DNA from: Chamaecrista fasciculata
Lineage: Eukaryota; Streptophyta; Magnoliopsida; Fabales; Fabaceae
Direction: 5' to 3'
Assembly: GCA_003254925.1 (NCBI GenBank)
Contig: QANZ01000304.1
Span: 1 to 64,000, forward strand
DNA length: 64,000 nt
In this document: piece by piece, positions 48,396-59,317 of the stretch
Numbering within the stretch: position 1 is the stretch's first letter
Layout of the letters: each line of letters starts with the position of its first letter
Notes under the pieces: generated by a model
What the model was told of the DNA's origin: nothing
Databases searched by the model: none
The model's input: the letters and a program-made list of their open reading frames with translations, nothing else
Position numbers and translations under genes: made by a program

Positions 48396-48993
48396 AGTGT
48401 TGTCAGAATCGGACTGGATCGGACGGTTCAACCGGTCCGACCACCAACCGAATGTGAAAGCGAGTGGGTTCGACCAAAAAACCCAAACTGTCGGTTGGAC
48501 CGATTTTAACCGGACAAAACTGGCGAACCAGGGTCCAACCGCTGGACCGAACCGGTGGTCCAACTAGTTTTTTTTTTTTTTTTATGCTCTCTAAATATTC
48601 TCTTATTTGGTCCTCTTCCTCTATTTTTTGTTGAACTTGAAATTTGAGGGTCAAAATATTGAATTTAATTAATTATTATGAATTTATGACTTATTAGATC
48701 TTGTTTAGGATGCATTCAGTCCATTCATTTGCTTGAAAAAATGCATTTAATCTATAATCTCTAGTAGTAGAGAGAAAAATTATATTATTTAGATGAAGAA
48801 ATGTATTTAGTAATAAATTAAATGCATCTCTTAAACCACAAACAAAAAATATATAGAGTATTTATATTTAATATATTAAAAATAATTATTTATTGGGTCA
48901 TCCGGTCCGACCGACGGTTCAACCGATTGAACCAATCAGACCGTGAACCGAATGCTTGTCCGAGTCTCTATCCAGTTCGGTTCTGACAACACT
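48396..48993. mobile_element. hAT-like non-autonomous element, copy 2 (empty)
   Basis: The ends AGTGTTGTCAGAATCGGACT and, inverted, AGTGTTGTCAGAACCGAACT form a TIR. The body matches the hAT-like element at 13443-16455 along its length but lacks the 2.4-kb solo LTR, serving as the empty-site control. No 8-bp target duplication is evident here, so an edge may have been altered. Confidence 0.8.
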
Positions 48994-49175
48994 TGTTTGT
49001 ACGAGATAAGTGTCCAAACTTTAATGAGCTCTCCATATGTCATTATTTATTGGCACAATGAAAGATTAAACTAGTATGACAATTGACATTGCATTTTTCA
49101 AATCTTAAATTAAAAATGTAACTTATTTAATTTTTTTTTAAAAAAAAGTACTTTGAACTTTAATAAAAAAATAAA

Positions 49176-49633
49176 GGCTAAAGTGCACTTTTGGTCCCAT
49201 AACTTTGGCAAAGGTTTCAATTTGGTCCCATTACTTTTTTTGTTGCAATTTTGGTTCCATAACTTTGGCAAAGGTCTCAATTTGGTCCCATAACTTTTTT
49301 TGTCGCAATTTTTGTCTCATAACTTTTGAAAACGTCTCACCGTTGGTCCCAATACTGATTTCTATCCATTATCTGCCGCTAAGGATGAACTGACATACTG
49401 AGTTGGATGATAACGTGGCAAATATGGGTGAAGTTATGGGACGAATGAAAATTAGTTTGGGACCAACGGTGAGACGATTTTAGAAGTTATGGGACCAAAA
49501 TTGCAACAAAAAATGTTATAAGACCAAATTGAGACCTTTGCCAAAGTTATGGGACCAAAATTGCAACAAAAAAAGTTATGGGACCAAATTGAAACCCTTG
49601 TCAAAGTTATGGGACCAAAAGTGTACTTTAGCC
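49176..49633. mobile_element. Mutator-type MITE, family II
   Basis: The ends are GGCTAAAGTGCACTTTTGGT and the inverse of CCAAAAGTGTACTTTAGCC, with the 9-bp duplication AAAAATAAA (49167-49175, 49634-49642; low complexity). The arms are tandem copies of a roughly 60-bp unit with TTTGGTCCCATAACTTTGG. The element is nearly a full hairpin. Confidence 0.8.
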
Positions 49634-49725
49634 AAAAATAAATAAATTACTCAACATAAAATATTATACCTTGCTTTCTTGTAATATCTCATACAATATT
49701 GCAATGTCATACTAATTAATACTAA

Positions 49726-50735
49726 CTAGGTTTTGGCCCGTGTGATGCACGGGTGGTAGTGTCACAGAGATATGTTACAGGTTAGCTACCTGTTTGATAC
49801 ATAGCATTGTATACTACATCAAGAGCAATCTAAGCACGAACATAATATGATATAGTCAGTTCATTCATGTTAAATGGACTAACTCAATGGATGAGTACAA
49901 CATATTAGTGTTAATCAGATATATTATTGTATATGAATATAAACAAAACATGCTATAGTGTTAATCCAACATATCATTAACAAAACGATATCATTAGGTA
50001 AAATATAAAACAATTTAGACTACCTTATTCATATTAATAAGTCATCTAACATTTCATTGTCGCATAGCACAAATTCCAACATGTTCTCGCTATTCTAAAA
50101 ACCCGTCTCGCTAAAATAATATGGCGTGGAATTTTGAGGTTTGGCACATCATTTCGCACGCCCTTTATAATGGAATGATTGTGGTGGGTAAGGTAATTTT
50201 TAAATTAGCAAATAACGTATGTCAAGGCGTTGAATATGGTGATTGATATGATATGGTTGATCAAATATGGTATGATTTGAAAATACATTTACCACAAATA
50301 AATTCGATTTTATAGATATGGGCAAATCTTATAATTAAATTCAATACGTTTTAAATATCCCTCTATATATGGGAAATTATGTGTATCGTCTTTATTATAA
50401 TTCTGCACTACACATAAATAGACCATGCGAAATCATAGTATGACCTACACGAAAACCACACAACAAAATAGGTAATAAATATGTGGCAAATTTTCGTGGG
50501 CTTTGTTGGCATAAAAACCATATATGATTGGTTCTTGAAACGATATGATTGACATGTGGATATAAATTGGTGATTAAAAAATGTTAAATAAAAAGATATA
50601 TGACATGGTGCACAGAGATTGGTCAAAGAGTCATAAAAAGTTTTAATGACAATTTAAGTCATAGTGACACATAGCAGGCAAAGACCAGATGTGCTCTGCT
50701 TTTAGGCTTATATATATATATATATATATATATGA
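49726..50735 (-). mobile_element. Non-autonomous Helitron, about 1.0 kb
   Basis: On the minus strand the 3' end is the hairpin CCCGTGCATCACACGGG followed by CCAAAACCTAG and then T, the Helitron 3' signature (hairpin, CTRR, T flank). The 5' side carries AAGCCTAAAAGCAGAGCACA after an (AT)n run; the nearest TC after an A is at 50735. Plant Helitron ends often carry such a CACGGGC hairpin. No Rep/helicase frame is present. The 5' end is uncertain by a few tens of bases because of the (AT)n run. Confidence 0.65.
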
Positions 50736-50929
50736 TATATATGATTAAACCAAAGCTTGTCAGTATTGGTGCAAATCATCCTACTTTTAAACTTTTTAAA
50801 ATGATCCTAGTTAGAGATTTTCCTTTAATGAGGAAAATATTTGTTGAATATGTTACATACCATGTGTAAACTGTATAACATTTTATATATAATGTAATGT
50901 TTGCTGTTATTATTATTTTTATAAATTTC

Positions 50930-50930
50930 N
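50930..50930. other. Unresolved base
   Basis: A single N lies at the boundary between AT-rich sequence and a LINE tail, where a poly-A tract would be expected. This suggests an assembly uncertainty. Confidence 0.9.
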
Positions 50931-51168
50931 TTGCCAGAAACAATACTTCATTAACAACAAAAACAGAAATACAAACACCAAAACCACAAAAAAACAAAGC
51001 TTACAACCCACCCAGAACACAAACAACTACAAGAATTCAGCCAATACCCTCTCTATCAGGACTCAAAACACCAACAGCATCCAAACTCAATCTTGGGATT
51101 ATTTTTTTTTGCCAGAAACAATACTTCATTAACACCCAGAACACAATATTTGTTTGGATGAGTTAAAA
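50931..51168 (-). mobile_element. Two copies of a LINE 3' end
   Basis: The phrase GCCAGAAACAATACTTCATT occurs at 50933 and again at 51111. On the minus strand it reads AATGAAGTATTGTTTCTGGC before an A run, a LINE 3' UTR and tail. The second copy (51106-51168) is flanked by exact 18-bp copies CAATCTTGGGATTATTTT (51088-51105, 51169-51186). The first copy (50931-51087) carries about 150 bp of untranslated sequence. Neither has coding capacity. Confidence 0.6.
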
Positions 51169-51186
51169 CAATCTTGGGATTATTTT

Positions 51187-53440
51187 GCAATATTCCTATG
51201 AATATTACAATCTTGTTTTTGGTTCAACTTTGATAATCCTGGGAATATTTGATATTTTTCTAAATATGCCTTTGACCTTTTATTCTCAAATAATAACTTA
51301 TCAAATGCAAAAATTCTCTAAAACAATTAATAAGAATACTTTGAAAAAATGTTTTTTGTTTTTCAATCATTGATGATTTATCAAGAAAATACGATTTCAA
51401 GACATAATATCATAATTCTTAAAATTAAAAAGTAATCTAAAAAATTTATCGCTCAAAATATAACTATAATTGTTAAAATAAAACTTAATTAGTTAGGTAT
51501 GACAATGAGAATAAAATTAAAAGAGAGATGGAAAGAGTTTGTATAACAAAATTTAATTAGTTAAGTTTAATGAGGGTAAATTAGTCATTTCAGGTGGACC
51601 AAAATAATCAAATTCCATGGGATTAGAGTATTAGACTAATCCCACCCCTAGGATGTGATTAAAAAATAGTTATTCTAGGAAATTATACTACTCCTAAGAA
51701 TACAATATTTTGGGACTAATTTTTTAATGCGCCTACCAAACGCAAGATTAGTCTATCGCTCCTAATCCCAGGACTATTTTTCCAATTCGTGTACTAAACG
51801 CTCCCTAAGACTTTGTGATTATGGCATAACTATAATTATAATTATAACTTTTAAACTTGAATTGGAGAAGTGGAATTGGGATTAGGATCACAGCGGTGGG
51901 CCTTTTTTATTCAAAATTGAGATTAGAGATAGAGACTGAAAATGACATTGGATAACAACCTCTAGGTTCTAACTTCTGTAATTAATTTTTAATTTGTATT
52001 TAATATTAATTTCTAATTATTTTCTATTCCATAACCTGACCTTTTGATTTTTCAAAGCTTATCTCATGAATGATACATATATATTCCTGCAAACTCATAT
52101 TTAAGAATTAAGTAAAGAAAGCTCTCCACCTAATACAAATTTGACTTTCAATTTAAAAATGAATATATATAATAAACAATTATAAATGTGAGCCAAGAAG
52201 CTCGTTGGAATAAGTAATAGGCCACAAACACAACATAATTATCCTTTCGTTATGCACAACCTCAATGCAACTTTTATTTTTGTAGCCTTCACAAGCTCCG
52301 GAGAGTTATTGATGAAACATTCAATGGCATATAAATTTTTCTGTGTTTATTCTGATAGCAATAATTAATTCTTTTACACTGGGTTTTCCATTTAAAGAAA
52401 ATCATACTCATATAAAGAGAGACCAAATAGTAAATTTTCTCTTATTTTTAATTTCATAGACTATAGTTTTAAACATGGACGACCAGAGGAGCCATATAAT
52501 ATAAGATACTTCGCATACAAGATATTAAATCGACGAGTAAGCATATCAAACCTAAATACATTGAATTTTTCTAATACTCAATAAATTTCATACACATACA
52601 CACACACTAATTAGCACCATAATTCTGTTGTTAACAAATAAAGGAAATGCGAAAATTTACTTCTAGTCTTCTACAACATAGAAGGAAGGAAAGTTGAAAG
52701 TTCTGGCCAACTAACGGGGTAAATTAAATAGTTGCACACTTGCACCGAATATTGTCATTCTTTATTTATTATTGTTTTCCTTATCATTATTATTTTAAGA
52801 GAGTTAATTAGTCTCAGAGTTGAAGAATGATGCAAAGTGAAACTGAGATATTAAAATCTTTTCATTGTCTTTTTATTTTTGTTACATCATGTCTTAATCT
52901 CATGCTTCTAATTTACACTGAAAAGATACCTTTCCCTTTTTAAAATAATTTATCAAAAGTAAATATATATGTATATAAATATCTTAATATTTTTATGGCA
53001 TAAAATATTATTAAATATCATACTTAATACTAATGGGGATTGATTATAATAGAAGAGGGTAGTCTTCTATGAAGTGATGAACAAAATGTATCATACTAAA
53101 TACACAGTTTCATAAATATCATAATATTCATTCGATACTATATATATAACATGTTATATCTAAAAATACAATGCATCAACGCCCAACTATACATAATACA
53201 GTGCTTTGTGAAAGCAATGGCGTTGAAATTTGAATTTGTGAAAAAAAAAAAAAAGCAAGCAATGCTTTAACAACTAATAGATTAAAAATGGCCAAAAAAA
53301 AAAAAACAACTAATAGATTAATGTACAGTGTGAAATACATTGAAACAAAAGTACTCAACCTTATCACGGAAAATCCCACCATCTCACAATCAGTTTAAAT
53401 GATAATCTACGTCAAGATGAGCCCCATGATGTGGTTTTAG
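51187..53440. other. Long AT-rich intergenic stretch
   Basis: At 51700-51808 is the right end of a MITE-like element (inverse of GGGAGCGTTTAGTACACG), whose left end may be near 51150 but is not clear. A micro-insertion is at 53286-53304. The remainder has no gene, RNA gene or clear element. Confidence 0.5.
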
Positions 53441-53877
53441 GATTAAATTTGTATAAATAATTTGAAAGACATTTTCTTCATTACATTAATTACACATACA
53501 TTTTTAGAAGTTTCATTTCACTCGTCTTATTTCGTTATCATATATATTCCACAGTGGTTTTAACTCCAACGTGTCTATTATAAAAATCAGAAAAATGCAG
53601 AAAGCAGCTTAATTACGATTGAAGAAAACTTGGTAGTGACAAGATTTAGCGTTTTTAATCTGTTTATTAGTGTTCCTCGTGGGACTCACATTCGTTTTCG
53701 AAAGTCAAAAGCTCAAAAAAAAAAAAAAACTCAACCATTCTAAAATTTCTTATTTGTAAAATAACCTTTCTCCCATAGCAAAAGCAACATCCTCTGTTTA
53801 TAGCTATCTCTCTGTTTTCAAGCTTTTCAGTAAAACCAGCAAAATTCTTAGTATAATTGTGATGATCAGCCAAAGGT
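53441..53877 (+). promoter_or_regulatory. Upstream region of the RING-H2 gene
   Basis: A TATA box candidate (GTATAAATAATT, 53451-53462) would give a leader of nearly 400 bp. A weaker one (CATATATATTCC near 53540) is possible. A minus ORF over 53667-53948 is a shadow across the start of the gene. Confidence 0.3.
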
Positions 53878-55086
53878 ATGAGCATTTCCAAGGAGACTCG
53901 ATCTCGTCGTCGTCGTCGTGTTCCTCCATTGATTCTCACTCTCTGCAATTCTGAGCATGCCTTCTTTCTCCTTCTTCTTCTCCTACAAGCTTCATCGCCG
54001 TCGTCTCACGCGCAATTCACAGAGGCAGACGCGCCGCCTCCTTATCCTGCTCCGGTCGACCCATTTGCCCAGGTACGATTCGGAAAATCTATGGCGGTTC
54101 TCTTCGTCGTCCTCGTCGTCGTCTTCTTCGCTTTAGGGTTTCTCTCTCTTTACTCTCGTCAGTGTGCAGAGCGACGGCTCCGATCAAACCACGACCTCGC
54201 TACCCCCATCGGGAATAACAATCTCCACCGTCCACGTGGCCTCGACCCCCAAATCATTCACACTTTTCCCACATTCGTGTATTCCACCGTCAAGAGCCTT
54301 CAAATCGGGAGGAGCACGGCGCTAGAATGCGCCGTGTGCTTAAACGAATTCGAAGACCACGAAACGCTGCGTTTCATCCCCAAATGCAGTCACGTTTTCC
54401 ATCCCCATTGCATCGATCTCTGGTTGTCTTCTCACTCCACCTGCCCTGTTTGCCGCGCAAATCTCTCTCCGGCCGCCGTCGGCGACGGCGACGGAGACGC
54501 CTCCTTCATCGCCGTTCACTTGCCGGAATCCGATCTCCAACCCGATTCCGAAGAGCAACACAACAGAGATAGAAATAGCGATATGATCGTTCAAATTGAG
54601 CCTGAGAATGTGACTCCGAGCACGATCGGAGATTCTTCGTCGCCGAAGAACAGAGCCGATTTCAGACAATCGGCGAATCAGGAGCGTCCGGCGAGGTCAA
54701 GATCGACGGGATTTCGAATTGCGAGTCTCTTCCCGCGTTCTCACTCGACGGGGCACTCGCTGCTGGTGTCGCCGCCGGGAGATCAGAATCCGGAGAGGTT
54801 CACTCTGAGGTTGCCGGAGGAGGTAAGGAGGGAGCTGATGAAGTCGTCGACGCTGAACCGTACGAAAAGTTTGACGGCGTTTAGGAGAATGAGTAGCGAG
54901 AGAAGAGGGTACAGGACAAGGAGCGTAGGGCTGACGTGGACGCCTCCGTTTATCGGCCGGTCAAGATCGACGAAGGGGTGGCCGGAGAGGAGCCGGAGCC
55001 GGAAGCAGCCGCCGGTGGAAACTTCCGATGAGGACATCGGAGAACGATCTTCTGATCGGTTAGTTCCACATGGCCGCGATAATTAG
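53878..55086 (+). CDS. RING-H2 E3 ubiquitin ligase, ATL6/ATL31-like
   Basis: An intronless 402-aa protein with the ATL family layout. A hydrophobic N-terminal segment (26-37) and a transmembrane helix (72-92) come first, then the GLD motif (GLD at 121-123, [17 protein letters not shown]). A RING-H2 domain has C151, C154, C170, H172, H175, C178, C189 and C192, spaced exactly C-x2-C-x15-C-x1-H-x2-H-x2-C-x10-C-x2-C. The C-terminal block [16 protein letters not shown] with TLNRTKS, and the RSRSTGFR and HSTGHSLL words, are shared with ATL6/ATL31, ligases known for carbon/nitrogen and defence responses in Arabidopsis; function here is inferred. The ATG at 53878 is used because there is no other Met before the membrane helix. 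GC content is well above the flanks. ATLs are typically single-exon, as here. Arg-rich ORFs in other frames are shadows. Confidence 0.93.
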   Translation: MSISKETRSRRRRRVPPLILTLCNSEHAFFLLLLLLQASSPSSHAQFTEADAPPPYPAPVDPFAQVRFGKSMAVLFVVLVVVFFALGFLSLYSRQCAERRLRSNHDLATPIGNNNLHRPRGLDPQIIHTFPTFVYSTVKSLQIGRSTALECAVCLNEFEDHETLRFIPKCSHVFHPHCIDLWLSSHSTCPVCRANLSPAAVGDGDGDASFIAVHLPESDLQPDSEEQHNRDRNSDMIVQIEPENVTPSTIGDSSSPKNRADFRQSANQERPARSRSTGFRIASLFPRSHSTGHSLLVSPPGDQNPERFTLRLPEEVRRELMKSSTLNRTKSLTAFRRMSSERRGYRTRSVGLTWTPPFIGRSRSTKGWPERSRSRKQPPVETSDEDIGERSSDRLVPHGRDN

Positions 55087-55319
55087 ACGACATTGAGAGG
55101 TTAATTAGATACACTACTGTTTGTACATTGATTTTGGACTCTGTTTCACACTTTCACTACTTCATACACCTTTCTTTCCTGTTCATATATTACAGATACA
55201 TACATAGCTCATACATTTTTCTGAATTTCTCTTCTTTTTCAACTCTCGAATTTCTTTTTCTCTTCTTTGTTTAGATTTCGAAAACCAAAAACATCAAAAT
55301 AAAAATAAAGCCTAGCTAG

Positions 55320-56337
55320 CATAGTGCAAAAAACCGGACCGCTCATCAAACCGGTGGAAGGCTCGGGTCACTGGTTCAATGGTTCAATCGCTGGGTCACT
55401 GGTTTAACCGATTGAGTCGGTTTACTTAAAAAATACATTTTCAAATATACATATTCATTAAATACACATTAATATATTGCAATAATTTAAATATAAAGTA
55501 AATATTAAACACTTTAGTACCTTTGGAGCTATTTTACAATTTTAACCATAACAAGTTTTGTTAGATATTATTATAAAATCATATAATTATAATTAATACT
55601 TTTGAATATGTTACAAGGAATTGATGGCTTTTTGCAAGTTATGGAAGGAATTGATGGGATTTAATAGAAATGAAGGGTATGAATGTAACGGCTATTGGTG
55701 GCTATTGAAGAAATATGAAGACAATTAATCATTATTATTAACATGAGCATTTGGTCCAAATAGCCTATATATATGTGTGAGGACGTGGGTGTGTTTTTTT
55801 GGAGGAAAAAGAGATGATAAGCCATATACAATATATTTTATGATATCAAGACACTTATATGTATAGTTTTATATATTTGGATAGAGAAAAAGGTGTGGGG
55901 GACAGAGTCCTATCTATCACCTTTGTGCAGAGGTGATAGTTCAAACAGGCGAGTACTGGGCTGTTGTATCCTGGAGGTAACACGTCAGTGTACCCTATGC
56001 ACCGGGTGATATGACTAAATCAACCCGTGGGAGGCGTGAAATTACCTTAAAGAAAGCGAGATATCCGTGCCTCAGCCCAGGACCACGCATTTTGTTTTAC
56101 TAACAATTTTATCTTGTTTTAGTATTTCTCTTGTTTTCAGGTAGTAACTCCAAGTTTTGTAAAAATTACATATTGACCCCAAATTTTTTTTAAAGTTTTC
56201 ATTTTAGTCCATCTATAATATGTATACAGGGACTAATTTGTAATTTTTTGGGGTCAATATGTAATTTTGCAAATTTTGGCGAGTCAAACCGGTTCGTCGG
56301 TCGGACCGCCCGGTCCGGTCCGGTTTTTTGCACTATG
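55320..56337. mobile_element. hAT-like element, about 1.0 kb
   Basis: The ends CATAGTGCAAAAAACCGGAC and the exact inverse GTCCGGTTTTTTGCACTATG (with a longer CCGGACCGG-rich arm on the right) are flanked by the exact 8-bp duplication CTAGCTAG (55312-55319, 56338-56345). The duplication is itself a repeat word, so slightly less decisive. The element lies 230 bp downstream of the RING-H2 gene. It holds a possible solo LTR (55619-56105) and an inner inverted repeat (56150-56280, TTACATATTGACCCC and inverse). Confidence 0.82.
55619..56105 (+). mobile_element. Possible solo LTR inside the hAT-like element
   Basis: A 487-bp segment starts TGTTACAAGGAATTGATGG and ends GTTTTACTAACA. It carries a TATA box (CCTATATATATGTG, near 55764) and a GC-richer block (55915-56095) like an LTR R-U5 region. 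No clear target duplication is seen, so a captured host fragment is an alternative. Confidence 0.35.
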
Positions 56338-56423
56338 CTAGCTAGTAGCTAGAAGTTGTCTCATTTGGATCCTTAATCAAATGGGGAAAATTCAAATTCT
56401 ACTTTTGTTTATAGAAAACATCA

Positions 56424-56960
56424 GGTTTAAGGGTCATTTTGGTCCTAAATGTATGCCCTAATGTTCATTTTGGTCCATTATGTTTCAAAATGTTCAAATT
56501 GGTCCTAAATGTTTGCAAAATGTTTCATTTTGGTCCCAACTATTTAATATGGTTTGTTTCAAGTTCAAACGTGACGAGTTTAGAGCTACGTATTGTTCTA
56601 AAAGAGTACTTTATTTATCCAGTTGGAGTCGTTAGCAAACACGGTCAAATCGGTCCTAAAAGTAGACCTCTTGTTTCATGGTCAAACAAGCAAAGTTAAC
56701 ATATCTTTCTCGTTTCAAATTCGAATGTAACAAATTCAGAACTACAAGTTTCTCTTAATAAGTTCTTTGAACTTGAAATGAGAGACGAAAGAAATATGAC
56801 CAAATTCAATAGTTTGGGACCAAAATGAAATATTTTATCAATATTTAGGACCAAAATGAATTATTTTACCAACATTTAAGATCAATTTGAACATTTTGAA
56901 ACATAATGGACCAAAATGAACATTAAGGCATTTATTTAGGACCAAAATGACCCTTTGACC
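56424..56960. mobile_element. Mutator-type MITE, family III
   Basis: The ends are GGTTTAAGGGTCATTTTGGT and the inverse of ACCAAAATGACCCTTTGACC, flanked by AAAACATCA (56415-56423) and AAAACATTA (56961-56969), a 9-bp duplication with one mismatch. It is the best-preserved family III copy here. Confidence 0.82.
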
Positions 56961-56969
56961 AAAACATTA

Positions 56970-57804
56970 TGTGGTTAACTTTTTAGTTTTTACCCTTATA
57001 TGGAGGGAAATGGAGAGTCCCAACGAGATTAATCATGGCTCCTGATCATAAATATCTTAACTTAGATAAAAAGAAAAAATAACAGTAAATTTAGAATGAA
57101 ATATTCAACGCACTGTCATCATCTCATATTAAAAGTTTAAAACTCAATTTTGTTTTTATAATTTATATTTTTCATGAACAAACCATTTGTATTAACAAAT
57201 TACAATTTTCAATTTAATTTTAGTGTAGTTTATAATAAAAATATAGGATAAATCATTATATATTTAATAATTAGAAAATCTATGCCGGACTCATTTAAAT
57301 AAGCACTTCTAATGTTATATTTTTGGATTTTCATTAAGGAAAAAATGGTAAAAGTACTATTGACATTTGATACATTTAAAGTATTATAGGTTTCAGTTGT
57401 AATCTCAAAGTTTTTTTGAGTCAATTGCATTCCAAATCTCAGGCCAATAAAAAAAATTGCACTCCAAATTTTTTTTTGAGTAAATTATATCTTTAATTTA
57501 AAAGTACAATTGACTCAAATATAAGATATTAAGGATAAAATTGATTCAAATATAAAATTTAAGAATGCAATTAAATAAAAAAAAAACTTTAAAATACAAT
57601 TGAAATTAACTTGATACTTTAAGAGTATTTTGTTTAAAAAAATTATATTGGATTTTATATGGACTAGATACTCTATCTCTACGGGAAAGGTGATTAATGT
57701 TGGAATCATTTTGTTATTAATTGTATAGTACCAGCTACATATAAATATGATCGACTAATATATGTACAGTAGCAGCTAGATATGTACAAGCATTAATAGT
57801 GGGA
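56970..57804. other. Intergenic stretch
   Basis: AT-rich; 57345-57630 contains an eroded relative of the palindromic MITE at 22457-22795 (GGTAAAAGTACTATTG at its left). No gene is seen. Confidence 0.5.
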
Positions 57805-58592
57805 TCAAGGTTATTAAGATAGAAATCTTAATAAAGATCGGAGCGGAAAAAAAATAAATTGAATTGTAAAATCGAATCGAGGATCATACGATCCTAACTT
57901 TTTTTTTGTACAAAAAAATTAGGATCGTAAGATCTTAGGATCGTAAGATCTTAACCATTTATATTTATTCTAAATATGTCTAAGAATTTATATTTTTATG
58001 GTATATTTACATCTTTGTTGTGTCAAACATCTTACAAATAAAGATAAAAACCAATATAACTTTGATTCTATAGAAACATGTGAAAGGGAACAACCACGTG
58101 AGTGTGGCCTAGTGATTCCTCATTTGTTCCCTTAACTAAGTGGTGGGGGTTCGAATCCCACATTTGGGTATGGAAAGCATTCTGTGGCCAGCCGTTTACC
58201 CTTAACTGGAGGACCCGCGACGAAAGAATTAGTCACTCTTCCCGACGGTGGATACCCTTGGTATATTACCAAAAAAAAAAATGTGAAAGGGAACGATGGA
58301 GAATATCAAAGACTGTCAAAAGTGAAAAGATAAATATGATTTGTTAAAGGGAAACCCTAAATTTGCCTCAATTATGCATTTTGGGCCAGAAAATTACAAA
58401 CAAAAAACAAAAATATATAAAACACTGCGTTTTGGGCCAAAAAATTTTTTTTTGTCTCAGATATAGTAAATCGCGATCTTAGTCTGATCCTAACTAAATA
58501 CGATTTTCTATACGATCCAACAAGGTTGGCCTTATTAAGATCTCGATCTTATACGATCTTACGATCTAAGATCTCGATTTTAATAACCTTGA
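57805..58592. mobile_element. TIR element with GATC-rich arms, holding a SINE
   Basis: The ends TCAAGGTTATTAAGATAGAA and, inverted, TCAAGGTTATTAAAATCGAG are similar over the first 20 bases. Subterminal regions carry many AAGATCGTA/TACGATCTT words. No target duplication is visible. A SINE (58092-58280) is inserted inside. Without it the element is about 585 bp. Confidence 0.65.
58092..58280 (+). mobile_element. tRNA-derived SINE 1
   Basis: An RNA polymerase III box A (TGTGGCCTAGTG, 58103-58114) and box B (GGTTCGAATCC, 58148-58158) occur at tRNA-like spacing. The body ends in TATTACC plus an A run. Exact 14-bp duplications ATGTGAAAGGGAAC flank it (58078-58091, 58281-58294). Length is about 189 bp. 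It is a SINE and not a functional tRNA gene because there is no acceptor-stem pairing or anticodon arm and there is a poly-A tail. Confidence 0.85.
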
Positions 58593-58902
58593 TTATTTTG
58601 ATGATCCCTAATCACAGGGTACCGAAATATCACGTTTTAAACTACATGATATCATAGTGCAATTTACTTTTTTTTTTTTTTTGATAAATTAAAGGAGCAT
58701 TACACAACTTGGATTCTAATTTTTTCATGGAAGCCGCCTCCTAATACCATTATTCTATCATTCTATCCTTATGTGATGTCATTCATATTAATTGTCAACT
58801 TCTATAGTTTTATCTACAAAATGTTTCTCCCCAATAAATACAGTTATATCCAAAATAATCAATGTAACGAAAGTGAAGTGTTCAAACTAAATGGATCATA
58901 GA
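58593..58902. other. Intergenic stretch
   Basis: AT-rich, with a poly-T run at 58668-58681. No gene or clear element is seen. Confidence 0.5.
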
Positions 58903-59317
58903 TGTTATCAATCATGGACTTCATCAAAACACGATTGCTTCCCCGCGTTGATTACCCAAGGTACTAAACATTGAATGATCAATAAGCACATATTTTAGAT
59001 TTTATATTGCTGTTATCAATCATGGACTTCATCAAAACACGATTGCTTTCCCGCGTTGATTACACAAGGTAAACAACTAAACATTGAATGATCAATAAGC
59101 ACATTGTTTAACCAAGTTTGATGGGTCTAGTGGTTAGCTTACTAGATCACTTAAGCAAGTGTCGGGGGTTCGATCCCCGCCTTGTGTATGAAGCAACCAA
59201 TTGGCCAGTGACAAACCCTTAAATAGAACTCCGATCCGTAGAGGATTAGTCCTTAGCCCATCGGGCTGGGATACCTTGAACAACAAAAAAAATAAGCACA
59301 TTATTTAGATTTTATAT
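58903..59317. repeat. 108-bp tandem duplication interrupted by a SINE
   Basis: Unit 1 (58903-59010) and unit 2 (59011-59110, continuing at 59308-59317) share TGTTATCAATCATGGACTTC and AACATTGAATGATCAATAAG with a few differences. The SINE at 59111-59290 entered unit 2, so the tandem duplication is older than that SINE. Confidence 0.8.
59111..59290 (+). mobile_element. tRNA-derived SINE 2
   Basis: Box A (TGGGTCTAGTGG, 59122-59133) and box B (GGTTCGATCC, 59167-59176) are followed by a body ending GAACAAC plus A run. Flanks AATAAGCACATTGTTTA (59094-59110) and AATAAGCACATTATTTA (59291-59307) form a 17-bp duplication with one mismatch. It is only loosely similar to SINE 1, so probably a different family. 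Confidence 0.83.

Noticed and set aside
54327-54669. Arg-rich plus ORF and antisense ORF within the RING-H2 gene
   Set aside because: They are frame shadows of a GC-rich true coding sequence with perfect RING-H2 spacing in the main frame.
58100-58160. tRNA gene-like box A and box B at 58103-58158 and 59122-59176
   Set aside because: There is no cloverleaf acceptor pairing or anticodon arm, while poly-A tails and target duplications show that both are SINEs.
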